A stretch of DNA of 64,000 bases from Prorocentrum cordatum (GCA_963575745.1 CAUYUJ010020560.1:679145-743144); one strand, 5' to 3'; counted from the first letter of the stretch, positions 42,247-55,056 are shown. The notes: a model not told the origin generated them from the letters alone. Program-made: numbers and translations.

Positions 42247-42478
42247 CCCCAAAGGGAGTCCAGCTGAACAGGGCTGGCGCAATAGATTTGAGGCAATTGT
42301 GCTGCAGATGGATTGCGCCGGAGAATTTTATTGCATTGTAAACACCGTATTGCCAGCGAACGCATTTCAATCCGGGAACACATTTGCGCACTGGAATGTA
42401 CCAAATATACTGCAACCCCACAAACCTATTGCACCAAATCTATTGCGCCATCCTTTTTTCACTGGACCCCCTTTTGGG
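42247..42478. mobile_element. 232-bp TIR element
   Basis: The left 50 bases start CCCCAAAGGGAGTCCAGCTG and continue GGCGCAATAGATTTGAGGCA. The reverse complement of the right end is CCCAAAAGGGGGTCCAGTGA followed by GGCGCAATAGATTTGGTGCA. The inside is AT-rich and non-coding. TTGT precedes and follows the element and may be part of a target duplication. Confidence 0.8.
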
Positions 42479-42894
42479 TTGTGGATGCCGTGACAACGGA
42501 CACCCTAACAATCCGATCATTGAAGTAATAATGTGTGTACCATGTTCGAAATCTGTTCTGCATTTAAGTGTTTAAACCATGTTTTTAATGCTCAAAACCT
42601 GTTTGAAAATTCTTTAGACATCTGGGGATTATTTGGCACCATGCTCCCTTTCCACTGATCGTCGTCCAGAACTTCTGGGTCAACCAGAGGGGATTCGATG
42701 CCCACCGCCCCGAGCCTGCCCCATAGGCTGGCCTCCGGGCCATAAAAACTCGGGCCTGCCGCGGCCGTGCCGGACGAATCCAGAGGCACCCCCGTGGAAC
42801 GCCCTGGGCGAGGCGCAGCTGCTTGAGGGCACCCCGAGGCTCTAGACGCCCGAAATGTGGCGGCGAGCGCAGGGGGGAAGTGGGAAAGGGCGGG

Positions 42895-43065
42895 CCTTCT
42901 CAGAGGGCTCGAGGTCCCACGGCCTTCTGAGAAGTGTTCTAAGCCATCCCCGAGGACACAGAAGACTTCTCTGAGGGCGCGAGGGCTTCTGAGAAGTCGC
43001 GCCGCCTTCTGAGAGGGCCTTCTGCTTCTCACTTTCCCCCCCTCGCCCGCCGCCTAGAAATGGGT
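42895..43065. repeat. Dispersed CTTCTGAG-rich repeat, copy 2
   Basis: GCCTTCTGAGAAG, GCGCCGCCTTCTGAGAGGGC and CTTCTCACTTTCC match 32275-32440. Confidence 0.6.
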
Positions 43066-43489
43066 AGAGAAAAAATGGGTACAATGCATAACAATACCGA
43101 ATGTAGTCCAAAACCGACAGCGGCCGCTGTTGGGCAAGCGGCTTGTTGTCTTCAATGAACAACGTCTGCTTCGGCGCGGTCAACGAGTCTCGCTCAAAAT
43201 CAAAAAAGAACTGCTGTTGGGCATGGTACCCACACTTTCCGTGCAAATCTCGATCGTCTCGAGAAGCTGGGAGAAACCGCTGAAACCCACGAAACCGCCT
43301 GGAAGCTTCGAAACCTCGAGCCCGCGTGCTGGGGGAACCAAACGGTACGGATACCGCTGCTCCCCGGATCTCTCCCAGGGTGCGTTTTGACCCGGATTTC
43401 GCGTTGACTAAGAGAAAAGGGAAGACGAGGGGAGGGATAGCGAAATGAGTACCCGTCGGTGGGAAGAAGTAGGTCGAAACATGATGTAG

Positions 43490-44150
43490 GAAGGCGGATC
43501 AACTAGATTGGGCTCGGGCCCGCTCAACGAATGACAAAACCACAACCCAGACACATCTATTCTTGAAGTAGGAGGGCGCTTGAAATAGATTGAGATCTGG
43601 GGATCCAGAAATACATATTTTCAACGACCGACGGGTACGGTAGGTTCGTGCGGTTCGGCGCGCACAGAGGTTCCTGACACCGCGTCGATTGTTCAACCTT
43701 GAATCGATCGCGGCTCCGATCGTTCAAGGTTGTATTCAATCGGGTACGATGGCTCGGTGCTTCCGCGCCGAAGAAGTCAGCCTTGAATGCCTTCGCTGCC
43801 GTCGCATGCGCGCCAACGCCGCATGAACCTACCGTAGAGAAGCGGATCAAATAGATTTGGTCCGGGCCCGCCCAACGAACAACAAAACAACAACCCAAAC
43901 AACCCAACAACAACCCACCAAACCAGCCAATGCACCGTATGTGCGCAAGGCTTGACTGACGGGCAAAGCCCACACATCTGGATTCCTCAAGTGGGAAGGC
44001 ACTTGAAGTATATACAATCTGTATATATGTATATGTAGGTACACATCTATATATATATATACACCTATATATACACGTATATGTATACATCTATATATAT
44101 TGTGATCTGGGGATGCAAAGATGCCTACTTTCAATGACCGACTGGCATGG
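43490..44150. repeat. Diverged direct duplication, about 300 bp
   Basis: GCGGATCAAMTAGATT, CGGGCCCGCYCAACGAA, ACACATCT, ATCTGGGGAT and TTTCAAYGACCGACKGG occur in order at 43495-43632 and again at 43850-44140, the second with extra CAACAAC and TATATA insertions. Confidence 0.7.
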
Positions 44151-44715
44151 GTACAGAATGTGCGAGAAGGATGCAGGGGCCTTGGACGCCCAATCCGAAG
44201 CTTTTCGAGCGGGGCGCGGCCAACAGAAGTGGCCAAGGCTGGACCGAGGAGGCGAGGATGCAAGGGCAGCCGTGGGAGGAATGCAAGGGCATCCTGTGCG
44301 GGTGGACTGTACTGAAGGGGCCTTGGGACACACAAATAAATACACACAAATAACCGGATTCCCCATATTTTCCCAGATGTTCTGGGTTTTTGTCTTCCCC
44401 CCCACTTCCCATATTTTCCTATATTTTCCTGGGAATGGACGATTCATTGTGTCTGTGTGTTGTTTTCCCTCCTGATGTACCTCCTCCTCCTCCTCCTCCT
44501 CCTCCTCTGACGTGCCCTCTCAGACGCTGCCCCCTGGGGGGGGGGGGGGGGCGCGGCGCGGCGCAGGGAAGGCCCGGCCGCAGACCGCCCCGTGGAAGGC
44601 CCGCTGCGAGGCCGCCCCCGCCGAGGCCCCGCCCCGCGCGGCCGCGGGGCCGCCCCGTGCGCGAGGCCCGCGCGAGGCCCCCGCGGGGGGGCCGGGCTCG
44701 CGCTCGGCCCCTGCA

Positions 44716-44846
44716 CTTGCCGTCGCTCGGACGTCCATTTCCCGTGCATTTGTCGGTTTCGTGCGTGTTCTTTGTTGCTCGATGGTCCAGGATGGTCCTC
44801 GATGGTTCTCGCCGAGAAAAAATGCACACGTCCGAGCGATGCCAAG
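44716..44846. mobile_element. TIR element family C, copy 4
   Basis: Ends CTTGCCGTCGCTCGGACGTC and ACACGTCCGAGCGATGCCAAG without its last base. TGCA lies directly on both sides and may be the target duplication. Confidence 0.75.
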
Positions 44847-44864
44847 TGCAGCAGCAGCCTCGAT

Positions 44865-45010
44865 CCCCGACCTCTGGGGCTCCTCGACCCTGGGCTTTGG
44901 CTCCTCGACCCTGGGGCTCCTCGATGCCTGGGATCCTCGACGATGCCGGGCGCCTCGATCCCCGGGGACCCTCGACCCCCGGGATCCTCGACTCTGGGCT
45001 CCCCTCTCCT
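44865..45010 (+). repeat. CTCGACCCTGGG minisatellite
   Basis: About eight imperfect units of GGCTCCTCGACCCTGG and GGATCCTCGA. Confidence 0.7.
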
Positions 45011-48000
45011 CGCCGCTGGCCCTCCCTCCCCGAGCGCGGGCGCCGCCCGCGGCCCCCGCCGAATGCCGCGGGGCGTGCGTCCCGCCCCTCGCACGACCGG
45101 CGCCCCCGCCGCGCGACACCGTTCTGCGCTGCCAGCGGGAGAGGAGACCAGTGGCAGAGACCAGAGGAGGGGCACCGATAGAAGGGGGGGGACTGGCGTA
45201 ATCAGGGGTGGACGCCTCGACCTGGAACTGGCGGTACCTCGCCGACAGATCGGCGATGGACCCCGGCGAGGGAATCCGCACGTTCCTGGACAGGTCGGGG
45301 CGATCGGGCCCCTGCTGGCGATCGATGACCGATGGGGGGGCGATGCATCTTTCCCTACGCCTCTCACCCCTTATCGCTGCCCCTGACCCGATAGACGTCA
45401 CGGACACGACGACGAAGACGGTGGACCGCAGACGAACGCCGACAGGACGACGACCGACGACACGACCACGAAGAAGACCACGACACAACGACGACGACGA
45501 CACGACCACAACCACGACGATGTCAGAACGACGGGCCGCCCGATACGCCCGCAGCCCACCCGGCGACGCACTTCGCCACCCGCCCCGCGAGAACGGCCCG
45601 TCGCAGAAAATTCGACGACGACGGCGGGCGCGTCGCGAAGACATCACGACGGGATGTGTGCTGGCTGTGTTCGGCATCCGGGGGCCTCGCGGGGCCTGGG
45701 CACCCTCGGACAAAGCGGCTCAGGAAGAAGAGCTGGCCCTGGGAAAAGGGTCCCGTCCTGCGGGGACCCCATATGGGATGCACAGGGACTGGTACTGTGT
45801 GTCCTCCGTGGAGGCGTGCGTCCGACACGAACAGATAACATACCCATCTTGTAGTACATCGTTTCCCGAGCGGTGTGGCCAGAAAGCGCCCGCCTCGACG
45901 CATACACTATAAGACTTCTAGGTGCGCGCGTCGCCCCTGGGGGGGCGACGCACATGCAGTACATGTATGTCAGGGTGACGCCGACCAGATTGAGAGACTC
46001 AAGACATCGCATGCCTGGGGCTGACTCCGCTGGATTGGTGGACCGCCCTGCCCAGGCCGCAGGGCAGGATGCTGCGCTGGTGCTTCGCTCTGCCAAGGCG
46101 GCGCAGCCTTGGCGCCCCCATCGCGTTGCTTCTCAACTGCGGTGCTGCGCACACGCGTGCGTGAAGAACGCACGCACGCGCGCGCTTGCCCGATTCCGCC
46201 ATGCTGTCCCCCTCTCGGCATTTCAGTTCCGACACGAACCCCTGCTGGGCAAGACGCCACATGGTAAAACAACTGATTCGCCTGGTCTGCACCACTCTGC
46301 TTCACACTACGCACGCTTACGCAACCATACAACCATAAGCGCAACGCGTGAGATGCAGGGGAGAAGGGGGGCCGTCCAAACTTGACGCGCGAATCAAATT
46401 CACTGTCCTTCCCCTCCGTCGCGTTGAATGAGCCGTTCTTCTTCTCCTCCACCACCTTCTTCTCTTCTGCCTCCTTCTCGTCCTCTATGGCCTCGTCTTC
46501 CTCGGAGGTCATGTGGTATGGTGGCATGGGACCACGGAGGCAAAATCGCGCAGTGAACCCAGCCCGAAAGCTCTGAAATGACACTTCGGTGATTGGGGGT
46601 CGGAGCGACACGGACGCAGGGCAAAGTTAAGTCGCGCACACATGGAGCGGGGCCTGGAAGGGCTGAGAGCCCGAGACCTCGCGCGCCACGATTGGAAGTC
46701 CTGCGCGCCAGAGACGAGCACCGGCTCTGAGAAAGGACAGGACAAGCATCAGTCTCGGAGAGAAGAGGGAGAATTGCATAGGAGGACACCCGCAAACATG
46801 ACAGGACGAGCCATGCACCCCCCGTCGGGCAGGTTGCTCAGCCTGGCGAGGGGCCAGGAGCTAGGTGATGGGTACCGCGGTGACTTGTTCGAACTCGTCG
46901 AAGGCTTTTCCCAGACTGCGCCGTGCCCCTGTGTCGGTAGCACGAGCCATCCACGGGGGGCGAGGGCAAACTGCGAACACAAACGGACCAAGCGCGCCCC
47001 GCAGCTCTGCGACACGTGCAGCGGGGAGAGAACGTGGGCGGGCCATGCGCGTGGTGCCTCAGCGCGCATCTTGGCAACCATGGTGCGAAACAATCAGAGA
47101 TCCGACGTCGTGTTTTTTGTCAACACGGGGTCCCCAGGAAGTCTCGACCGCTTCCCCGGGACCGGTCTTTCATCCTCAATCATTTTTTGACGCTCTCGGG
47201 GACCGGCGAAGGCCCCCCAGAGGCCGAAAGCTGCGAAACGCCTCCGCCCTGATGTCTTCACCACGCTGGCTCTCCGGGGCGCAAACGCGCCCATGCTCCC
47301 GCGTCGCAGATGCCTGGGGCGCCGGGGGAGAGAACGCGGGACGCAGGAGAACGCCAACCGCACCCCAGGGTCGCCGCAGTTATGCGCCCTCCTGGCGTGG
47401 CCAGGGAGGGCAGGGCACGCCGATCCTGAACCCAGGATCGGCCCAGCCAGGACTCGTGTACTGGTCGGTCGTTGAAAGTACAGTCGGGGCGTTGACCTAA
47501 AGAACCCAAAATAAGGAATGAGGCCCCTATTTTATTTTCCACAAGCTGAACTTCGATTTCCAATCGAAGACCTAAGAAAAACCTGAGGCAAGCTGCGAAA
47601 CACTTAGGGAACGCGGAGCCCCTCCCCAACGAAAGGGGTTCCTTCTTCAGGGCCCCGACTGTAGGTATTTTGGGGATTCCCACATTCCAACCTACTTGAA
47701 GCGCCTTCTTACTTGAACGATCAAGTGGCTTCGCCTTGTCCGTTTTTTAGGGGGCGGGCGGACACCCAATCGACTTTCAACGCCTGACTACTTCATGTTT
47801 CTACATACATATTCCGACTGATGGGTATGCGTATAGTTGACGCACTCGGAAGACGGAGAAGAGGAGATATTGAAGGTAGCGCCTTGCAGCCTTTCTTCGC
47901 TTCTTCGCAGCAATATTCCTGACAATTCGACATAGGCATCATAACACACAATTGGCCGCCGTGCATGCAGTGCAGATCTGCACACTCCACTGCCAGAATC

Positions 48001-49080
48001 GCTTGCACGTCACATCGAGCGTCAACAGCTGATCAACAAGCGAAAACATATGATGATAGCTCCTCCTCCTCCTCCTCGAAGTCCCCCATGTAGTATTGTA
48101 AGCAGTGCGGTTGCTATGCCTCCTCTGTCTTGCGCGAACTCGGCAAGGGCTGTACCAAGCGAGTCACCTCACATCGAGCTGAATATCTCGATAGGATTTC
48201 GCGTGGTTTGTGGCCTAAAGTCCTTAGTGCAAGAGAGAAGCAAAGCCGTGGTCGTGTGTAGCCCTACCTTCATGTGTAATTCGTCACGTAGTGTAGGCTC
48301 CCTCACTTTGTCACATGGTCATACTCATACTCATACTCCTCGAAATCTCCTTCCTGAGCCTGATCCTCGTTGAGGGCTTGATCGGGTGTGTGAGGGAAAA
48401 CAGGGAGCGCAAAGAGGACGGCGACTGGGGGAGGAGAACGAGGACGTGGCGGGGGAGGAGAACGAGGAGGAGGACGAAGGCGGAGGAAGGAGAGAAGGAG
48501 GCGGAGGAGGAAGATGTGGAGGATGAGGCTGAGTTGAGTCGAGGAGGCACAGACCAGCAGGGACGAGACGACACGGACTCGAGTACACCGACGAACGTGC
48601 GGATGGCGAAGCGCTCGTGTTTCACCGGGGCATATCAACCTGACCAGGAGTCAACGACATCGCCGATGCGGACTCAACCGATCCAGGGAAGGGCGGGGTG
48701 CCCAAGCTCAGATCGACGATACTTGGGCAACGCGGGCTCAATGTCCCCCTCCTGGCCGATCCCCCGCTCCACCCGCTAGAGGAGCACATATGGGGCTAAG
48801 GCAAAGGCACACAGGGCTATGGCGAAGACATGCGGGAACCTATGACGCCCATCCACCGTGCAAAATCTGCAACGACGCGCTGCATCAGTGACGCAGTAAC
48901 ATGGTCGTCCACATTACAGGCCCACCTTTCGGACATGCTTGTTCCCAGCCCCGCCGTGCAGTCGGGTTGGGCCCACGCTTCGAATTCGCTGCGCCGCGCG
49001 CACGCCTTGTCCGCCCCGTCTCCTCATCCACCTCCTTCTCCTCATCGTGGTCCTCACCTCGCCCGCTCCAGCAACTCCAT
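45011..49080. other. No gene seen
   Basis: About 4 kb of mainly unique, GC-rich sequence with a CGACGACGA stretch at 45400-45520. ORFs on both strands overlap without protein-like character or conserved motifs. 48330-48550 is weakly purine-biased. Confidence 0.4.
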
Positions 49081-49084
49081 CTCC

Positions 49085-49400
49085 GTTCTTCCTCCTCCTC
49101 CTCCTCATCCTCCTCTTCCTCCTCCTCCTGCTCTTTCTCCTCCTCCTGCTCCTCCTCCTCCTCCTCCTCCTCCTCATCATCATCATAATCATCATCATCA
49201 CCACCACCACCATCACCACCACCACCACCACCACAACCACCATCACCATCACCATCACCATCACCATCACCATCACCATCACCATCACCATCACCATCAC
49301 CATCATCATCATCATCATCATCATCAGCATCAGCATCATCAGCAGCAGCAGCAGCATCATCACATCAACATCAATATCATCATCCTCCTCATCATCCTCC
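49085..49400 (+). repeat. CTC, CAC and CAT trinucleotide tracts
   Basis: CTCCTC, then CACCAC, CACCAT, CATCAT and CAGCAG blocks in sequence. The poly-His and poly-Ile ORFs are artefacts. Confidence 0.95.
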
Positions 49401-49929
49401 TGCTCCTCCTCGTGGTCCTCCCCTCGCCCGTTCCGGCAGGTGCCTCACACGTCGTCTCTCGCCCCTCAGAGAGCCCCCCGCCTGCGGCCCCGCCGGCACG
49501 CTGCCCGTGCACGCCGCCACGCCGCCCACCTTTGGAACAGACTGCGCGCACTGCTCGTGGCCCTCAGAGCGACCGCCACCTACGACCCCCGAGACGTCGT
49601 CCGCATGCCGTTCGGGGACGGACAGAACCCCCCTTTAGCAAAACGTGGCTTCGTGAAAACGACCTCGGGCCCAGACCCTGCGGGCGCAGGCCTGGAAAAT
49701 GACGGCCGCGGCGCCCCCTCGAGCACCGAAGACGGACAATCCACCGATCGACGCGTCAGGGGGGGGGGGGGCTCTGCCCCCCCCACCCCCCCGAGCCGCC
49801 CCTCCCGCCCGTCCGGGCACCCCCCCTGCACGCTCCGCGCTCCGCGCGGCGCGGCCCGCGCGCCACGATCACCGCCCGTGCCGACGCGCCCCTCGCACGC
49901 CTCGTGCCCCACCAGGCAGCTCCGCCCTT

Positions 49930-50125
49930 CGACCCCAAGGCAGCGGTTGACAAGCGCCTTCCACGACTTGCAAAGCCACTGCTCGCAACTAGCCTGGGCA
50001 TCCCCCGCGGCGGATCTGCGATGAATGGCATCGAAGGCCGCGACGTTTGCGAGCAGGGACTTTGCAAGTAGTGGAACGAGCCTGGTGAGACAGAGCTCGC
50101 TCGCCGCCACCCCGCCCATGCCGGC
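49930..50125 (-). pseudogene. Possible exon-like stretch of unknown identity
   Basis: The minus strand reads about 60 residues of balanced composition (for example LAKSLLANVAAFDAIHRRSA) inside a 244-codon frame whose other parts are low-complexity. No family is recognised. It may be an exon, a relic or chance. Confidence 0.2.
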
Positions 50126-50439
50126 AGCCATCACGCGTGCCGTGGCCCACGGGGAGGGGCTCCACCTGCGGCCCCAGAGGCGCGGACCGCACGCCGCCCC
50201 CCCGCCCACGTCGGCATGCCCCTCACACGCTTCGCACCCCTCAAGGAGCCCCACCCACGGCCCCACGCAGGCCTCCGCCCATCTCTGCACACCCCTCACG
50301 CGGGTATGGAGCACCTCTTCATGCTTGCTACGCAGCGCGCAGTATACGAAGAGGCCTGCGCAATGCGCAACTGTATACGCTTATGACCTTCGCCAGGATA
50401 GTCTCCGCTCTGTTTCTTTGTTGGTTGTCATCTCTTTTT

Positions 50440-50485
50440 CTCTATCTCTCTCTCTCTCTCTCTTCCTTTATTGTTTTTCTCTCTT

Positions 50486-50535
<50 letters not shown>
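50440..50535 (+). repeat. CT microsatellite
   Basis: CTCTCTCT with short T-rich breaks. Confidence 0.9.
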
Positions 50536-50962
50536 CCCCCGAAGTATCCGCCGCCATGCACTGAGGCACGAGTTGGAGCGTCCTCAGGTCCGTCGAGTCA
50601 GCAGTCCCGAGTCCTGAGAATTAAAGGGCTCGCATCCCAACCTGCTAGACGTGTCGGGGCGCCCCGCGCGTCCCAGCCCCCCTAAAAGACGCCCCCTGAG
50701 GGGGCCCCCAAGAGGGGCCCCCAGGGGGGAACACGACCTGACAGGTCGGACCTGTCCGCTCCATGGTGGCCCCGAGACCGCCAGCAGGCCCCCCCCCTCG
50801 GAGGCTCCCCAGGAAGCTCCAAGGCGGCCCCCACGTGCCCCCCCCGGGAGAGCGGGCCCCACGGCTCTCCTAAGGAGGCCCCTGAGGGGCCCCGAAGGCA
50901 CCCAGAGTCGCGCCCGTGAGGCTTCCAGGAGGCCTCCCAGAGATCACCGACGGCGGCTAGAC

Positions 50963-51111
50963 TTAGGTCGGGCATGCCCTCCTACAGGCGGATTTTGGAT
51001 GAACAATGAAACTACACCAAAACTATCCCAAGATAGTTGACGAAATCGTCCCCAGACTATGTTTCAGCTATTTTTGAATATTCCTGCTGTCGAGGGACAT
51101 GCCCGACTTCA
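50963..51111. mobile_element. hAT-like MITE, copy 6
   Basis: Left TTAGGTCGGGCATGCCCTCC, right GGGACATGCCCGACTTCA. The flanking octamers GGCTAGAC and CACTGGAC agree at 5 of 8 positions. Confidence 0.7.
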
Positions 51112-51388
51112 CACTGGACCTCTCTCTATCCCATGTTTTGTTTTGTTTGTTCTCTCTCTCTCTCGCGCCTGGGCGCCTGGGGACCAAACGCGATTGTGCT
51201 CAGCCTCGAGCGGCGGGCGGACCAGGGGGAGGAGGAGCGCCTTCCTCGCGCCAGTGCAGGGCGAGTCCTGGTGGCCAGAGGTGGACAAAGGGGAAGCGCA
51301 GGGAGGGAGGGGGGGGGCCTCGCGCTGGATGGGCCTCCTCGGGAGCATCTGCCTAGAGGGTCGGACGAAGGCGAGTCCGCACCTGGAC

Positions 51389-51549
51389 TCCGGGTCGGGC
51401 CTGTCCTCCTGCAGGCGGATCTTGCAGGAAAGATGGAACCTAGTCAAAACACATTCAAACGTAGTCGCACGATTAGCGGAACATCGTGCACGTACCACTT
51501 GTTGGCTATGTTTGCACATTCCTCCTATAGGGGGACCTGCCCGACTTCA
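51389..51549. mobile_element. hAT-like MITE, copy 7
   Basis: Left TCCGGGTCGGGCCTGTCCTC, right GGGACCTGCCCGACTTCA. The flanking octamers ACCTGGAC and ACTTGGAC agree at 7 of 8 positions. Confidence 0.75.
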
Positions 51550-51912
51550 ACTTGGACCCCTCCCGGGGTCGGAGCAGATAAGTTGCTGGAGCCCCGCATC
51601 GGCCGTGGCGGCACGGGCCCTGGTCTCCTCCCCACTTCGGCAAGGGCCTCACGACCTCCCGACGTCCCTCGACTCGCGCTGGAGCGGCCGCGATGTGCTC
51701 CGACCTCTCCTTGAGATCTCTGGATCGACCTGGATTTACCCAAATGCACCTGGATTTACCTCGATTGATCTGCATCTACCTGGACCTATCTGGCTCGATC
51801 CCCACATGTCGACGGGCGAAATGTCGTCAGGCCCTCAAGGACCGTTATTCCGGCCGGAACCGGGGCTGTGCAACCCCATGGCAGAAGAAACAAAAATCAT
51901 AAACATAAACCT

Positions 51913-52044
51913 TTGGCGCTCCGTGCGGATTTCGTGGATCTGCGCTAGACCCCCCTCCCTGGCGCGCGGACCGCGCCAGGGGTGGCGCCGGAGGCGCCGC
52001 TGGGGGGGCCCAGCGCGGATCCAAGAAATCCGCGCGGAGCGCCA
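51913..52044. mobile_element. GC-rich foldback, near-complete copy
   Basis: GGCGCTCCGTGCGGATTTCG on the left, GATCCAAGAAATCCGCGCGG then AGCGCC on the right. The inverse similarity continues outside (CATAAACATAAACC against GTTTACGG), so the true element is probably longer than 132 bp. Confidence 0.8.
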
Positions 52045-52165
52045 AACATTTCTGTTTACGGCGTTTTCTCTTCTTCGAATCCCAGCCCCCCGCCCGGCTC
52101 CAGCCACTTTCCACCCGTCCTGATCTATGCTCACGGCGCGAGCGGGTCCGCACCGAGGGGTAAGG

Positions 52166-52312
52166 TTAGGTCGGGCATGTCCTCCTACAGGGGGCATTTT
52201 GGAAGGAAAATGAAAAACAAAACGTATTCCAAGATAGTCAAACGTGCTAGGAAAATCGTCCCCTGACTGCCTTTTGACTGTTTTTGGATTCTACTCCTGT
52301 GCAGGGACATGG
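52166..52312. mobile_element. hAT-like MITE, copy 8, right end truncated
   Basis: Starts TTAGGTCGGGCATGTCCTCC; the right end stops at GCAGGGACATG without the CCCGAC terminus. Confidence 0.65.
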
Positions 52313-52609
52313 GGAGCACCGGCTCGGAGGGGGACGCATGGCATAGTTGGACTCGGCCCTACTAAAGCACGGACCTCCGGCATCGGCGCGATGCATCGGC
52401 GCGATGGCTCGGCGACGCGCTCGAGCGACAATCAGGAACGGCTCCTGCGCGAGGTGGCGCAGCGGCCTTACAGTCAAAAAAACCTAATTACTCCGACGGT
52501 AGGACCCCACATGAGAATCTGTTTAGCTAACCCTTTGCCCTTTCCTCCTCCCCCTGGCGGACACCCTCTCCTCTCGCCCCCTGCACTGCCCTCTCTTCCC
52601 CCTTTTATT

Positions 52610-52745
52610 TCTCTTCCTCCTCCTCTTTCTCCTCTTTCTCCTCCTCCTCCTCCTCCTCCTCCTCCTCCTCCTCCTCCTCCTCCTCCTCCTCCCCCTCCTC
52701 CTCCTCCTCCTCCTCCTCCTCCTCCTCCTCCTCCTCCTCCTCTCG
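52610..52745 (+). repeat. CTC tract
   Basis: CTCCTCCTC for about 130 bases. Confidence 0.9.
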
Positions 52746-52942
52746 CGCCACCTCCTCCTCGTCGTCGGCCTCCCCCATGCCCCTTCCCTCCTCATCCCCC
52801 TGCCTTTTCTCCATGTGCACCTCCCCTTCCCCCTCGTCGGGGCAAGCAAATCCATTTTCCTCAGCGCCGTCGCCGCCTCGGCCAGCGCGCGCGCGTCTGC
52901 CGACGGCTAGATCCCGCCGGGACAAACCTTCGGGCTGGGCCG

Positions 52943-55056
52943 TAGGCTCCCGCTCGAGACTTCCTCCATATTCAAGTCTCAAGAGCCCAAAAGTGACGAC
53001 AGTTGCACGTTGCGGATGACCCGCTCGGATTCAAACATGAAGTGCGGGCCCCATAGGGAGGGGGCTCCCGCCTGAGACTTCCTCACAATTCACTCACAGA
53101 CGAGGCTCCCGCTCGAGACTTCCTCCATATTCAAGTCTCAAGAGCCCAAAAGTGACGACAGTTGCACGTTGCGGATGACCCGCTCGGATTCAAACATGAA
53201 GTGCGGGCCCCATAGGGAGGGGGCTCCCGCCTGAGACTTCCTCGCAATTCACTCACAGACGAGGCTCCCGCTCGAGACTTCCTCCATATTCAGGTCTCAA
53301 GAGCCCAAAAGTGACGACAGTTGCACGTTGCGGATGACCCGCTCGGATTCGAACATGAAGCGCGGGCCCCATGGGGAGGGGGCTCCCGCGTGAGACTTCC
53401 TCGCAATTCACTCACAGACGAGGCTCCCGCTCTAGATTTCCTCCATATTCAGGCCTCAAGAGCCCAAAAATGACGACAGTTGCACGTTGCGGATGGCCCG
53501 CTCGGGTTCGAACATGAAGTGCGGGCCCCATAAGGAGGGGGTTCCCGCCTGAGCCTTCCTCGCCATTCACTCACAGACGAGGCTCCCGCTCGAGACTTCC
53601 TTTATATTCAAGTCTCAAGAGCCCAAAAATGAGGACAGTTGCACGTTGCGGATGACCCGCTCGGATTCAAACATGAAGTGCTGGCCCCATAGTGAGGGGT
53701 CTCCCGCCTAAGACTTCCTCACAATTCACTCACAGACGAGGCTCCCGCCTGATACTTCCTCCACATTCAGGCCTCAAGAGCCCAAAAGTGACGACAGTTA
53801 CACGTGGCGGATGACCCGCTCGGATTCAAACATGAAATGCGGGCCCCATAAGGAGGGGGCTCCCGCCTGAGACTTCCTCGCAATTCACTCACAGACGAGG
53901 CTCCCGCTCGAGACTTCCTCCATATTCAAATCTCAAGAGCCCAAAAGTGAGGACAGTTGCACGTTGCGGATGCCCCGCTCGGATTCAAACATGAAGCGCG
54001 GGCCCCATAGGGAGGGGGCTCCCGCCTGAGACTTCCTCAAAATTCACTCACAGACGAGGCTCCCGCCTGATACTTTTCCATGTTCAGGCCTCAAGAGCCC
54101 AAAAGTGACGACAGTTACACGTTGCGGATGACCCGCTCGGATTCAAACATGAAGTGCGGGCCCCATAGGGAGGGGGCTCCCGCCTGAGACTTCCTCGCCA
54201 TTCACTCACAGACGAAGCTCCCGCTCGAGACTTCCTTTATATTCAAGTCTCAAGAGCCCAAGGGTGACGACAGTTGCACGTTGCGGATGACCCGCTCGGG
54301 TTCAAACATGAAGTGCAGGCGGGCCCCATAGGGAGGGTGCTCCCGCTTGAGACTTCCTCACAATTCACTCACAGACGAGGCTCCCGCCTGATACTTGCTC
54401 CATATTCAGCCCTCAAGAGCCCAAAAGTGACGATAGTTGCACGTTGCGGATGACCCGCTCGGATTCAAACATGAAGCGCGGGCCCCATAGGGAGGGGGCT
54501 CCCGCCTGAGACTTCCTCGCAATTCACTCACAGACGAGGCTCCCGCTCGAGACTTCCTCCATATTCAGGCCTCAAGAGCCCAAAAGTGACGACAGTTGCA
54601 CGTTGCGGATGACCCGCTCGGATTCAAACATGAAGCGCGGGCCCCATAGGGAGGGGGCTCCCGCCTGAGACTTCCTCACAATTCACTCACAGACGAGGCT
54701 CCCGCCTGATACTTCCTCCATATTCAAGTCTCAAGAGCCCAAAAGTGACGACAGTTACACGTTGCGGATGACCCGCTCGGATTCAAACATGAAGCGCGGG
54801 CCCCATAGGGAGGGGGCTCCCGCCTGAGACTTCCTCGCAATTCACTCACAGACGAGGCTCCCGCCTGAGACTTCCTCCATATTCAAGTCTCAAGAGCCCA
54901 AAAGTGACGACAGTTGCACGTGCGGATGACCCGCTCGGATTCAAACATGAGTGCGGGCCCCATAGGGAGGGGGCTCCCGCCTGAGACTTCCTCACAATTC
55001 ACTCACAGACGAGGCTCCCGCCTGATACTTCCTCCATATTCAGGCCTCAAGTCAGC
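52943..55056 (+). repeat. 159-bp satellite array, about 13 units
   Basis: The unit begins GACGAGGCTCCCGCTCGAGA, includes GTGACGACAGTTGCACGTTG, CGGATGACCCGCTCGGATTC, AAGTGCGGGCCCCATAGGGA and CTCCCGCCTGAGACTTCCTC, and ends CAATTCACTCACA. Each unit holds two diverged CTCCCGCYYGAGACTTCCTC boxes. Units alternate between CTCGAGACTTCC and CCTGATACTTCC forms. No open frame of 60 codons exists over most of the array. Confidence 0.95.

Noticed and set aside
48914-49010. Possible further GWSxxKKA fragment (PDCTAGLGTSMSERW)
   Set aside because: Only the DCxAG part matches; the Trp positions and KKA are absent.
49085-49400. Poly-His ORF that might suggest a metal-binding protein
   Set aside because: Exact product of CAC/CAT repeats; flanks show no coding character.
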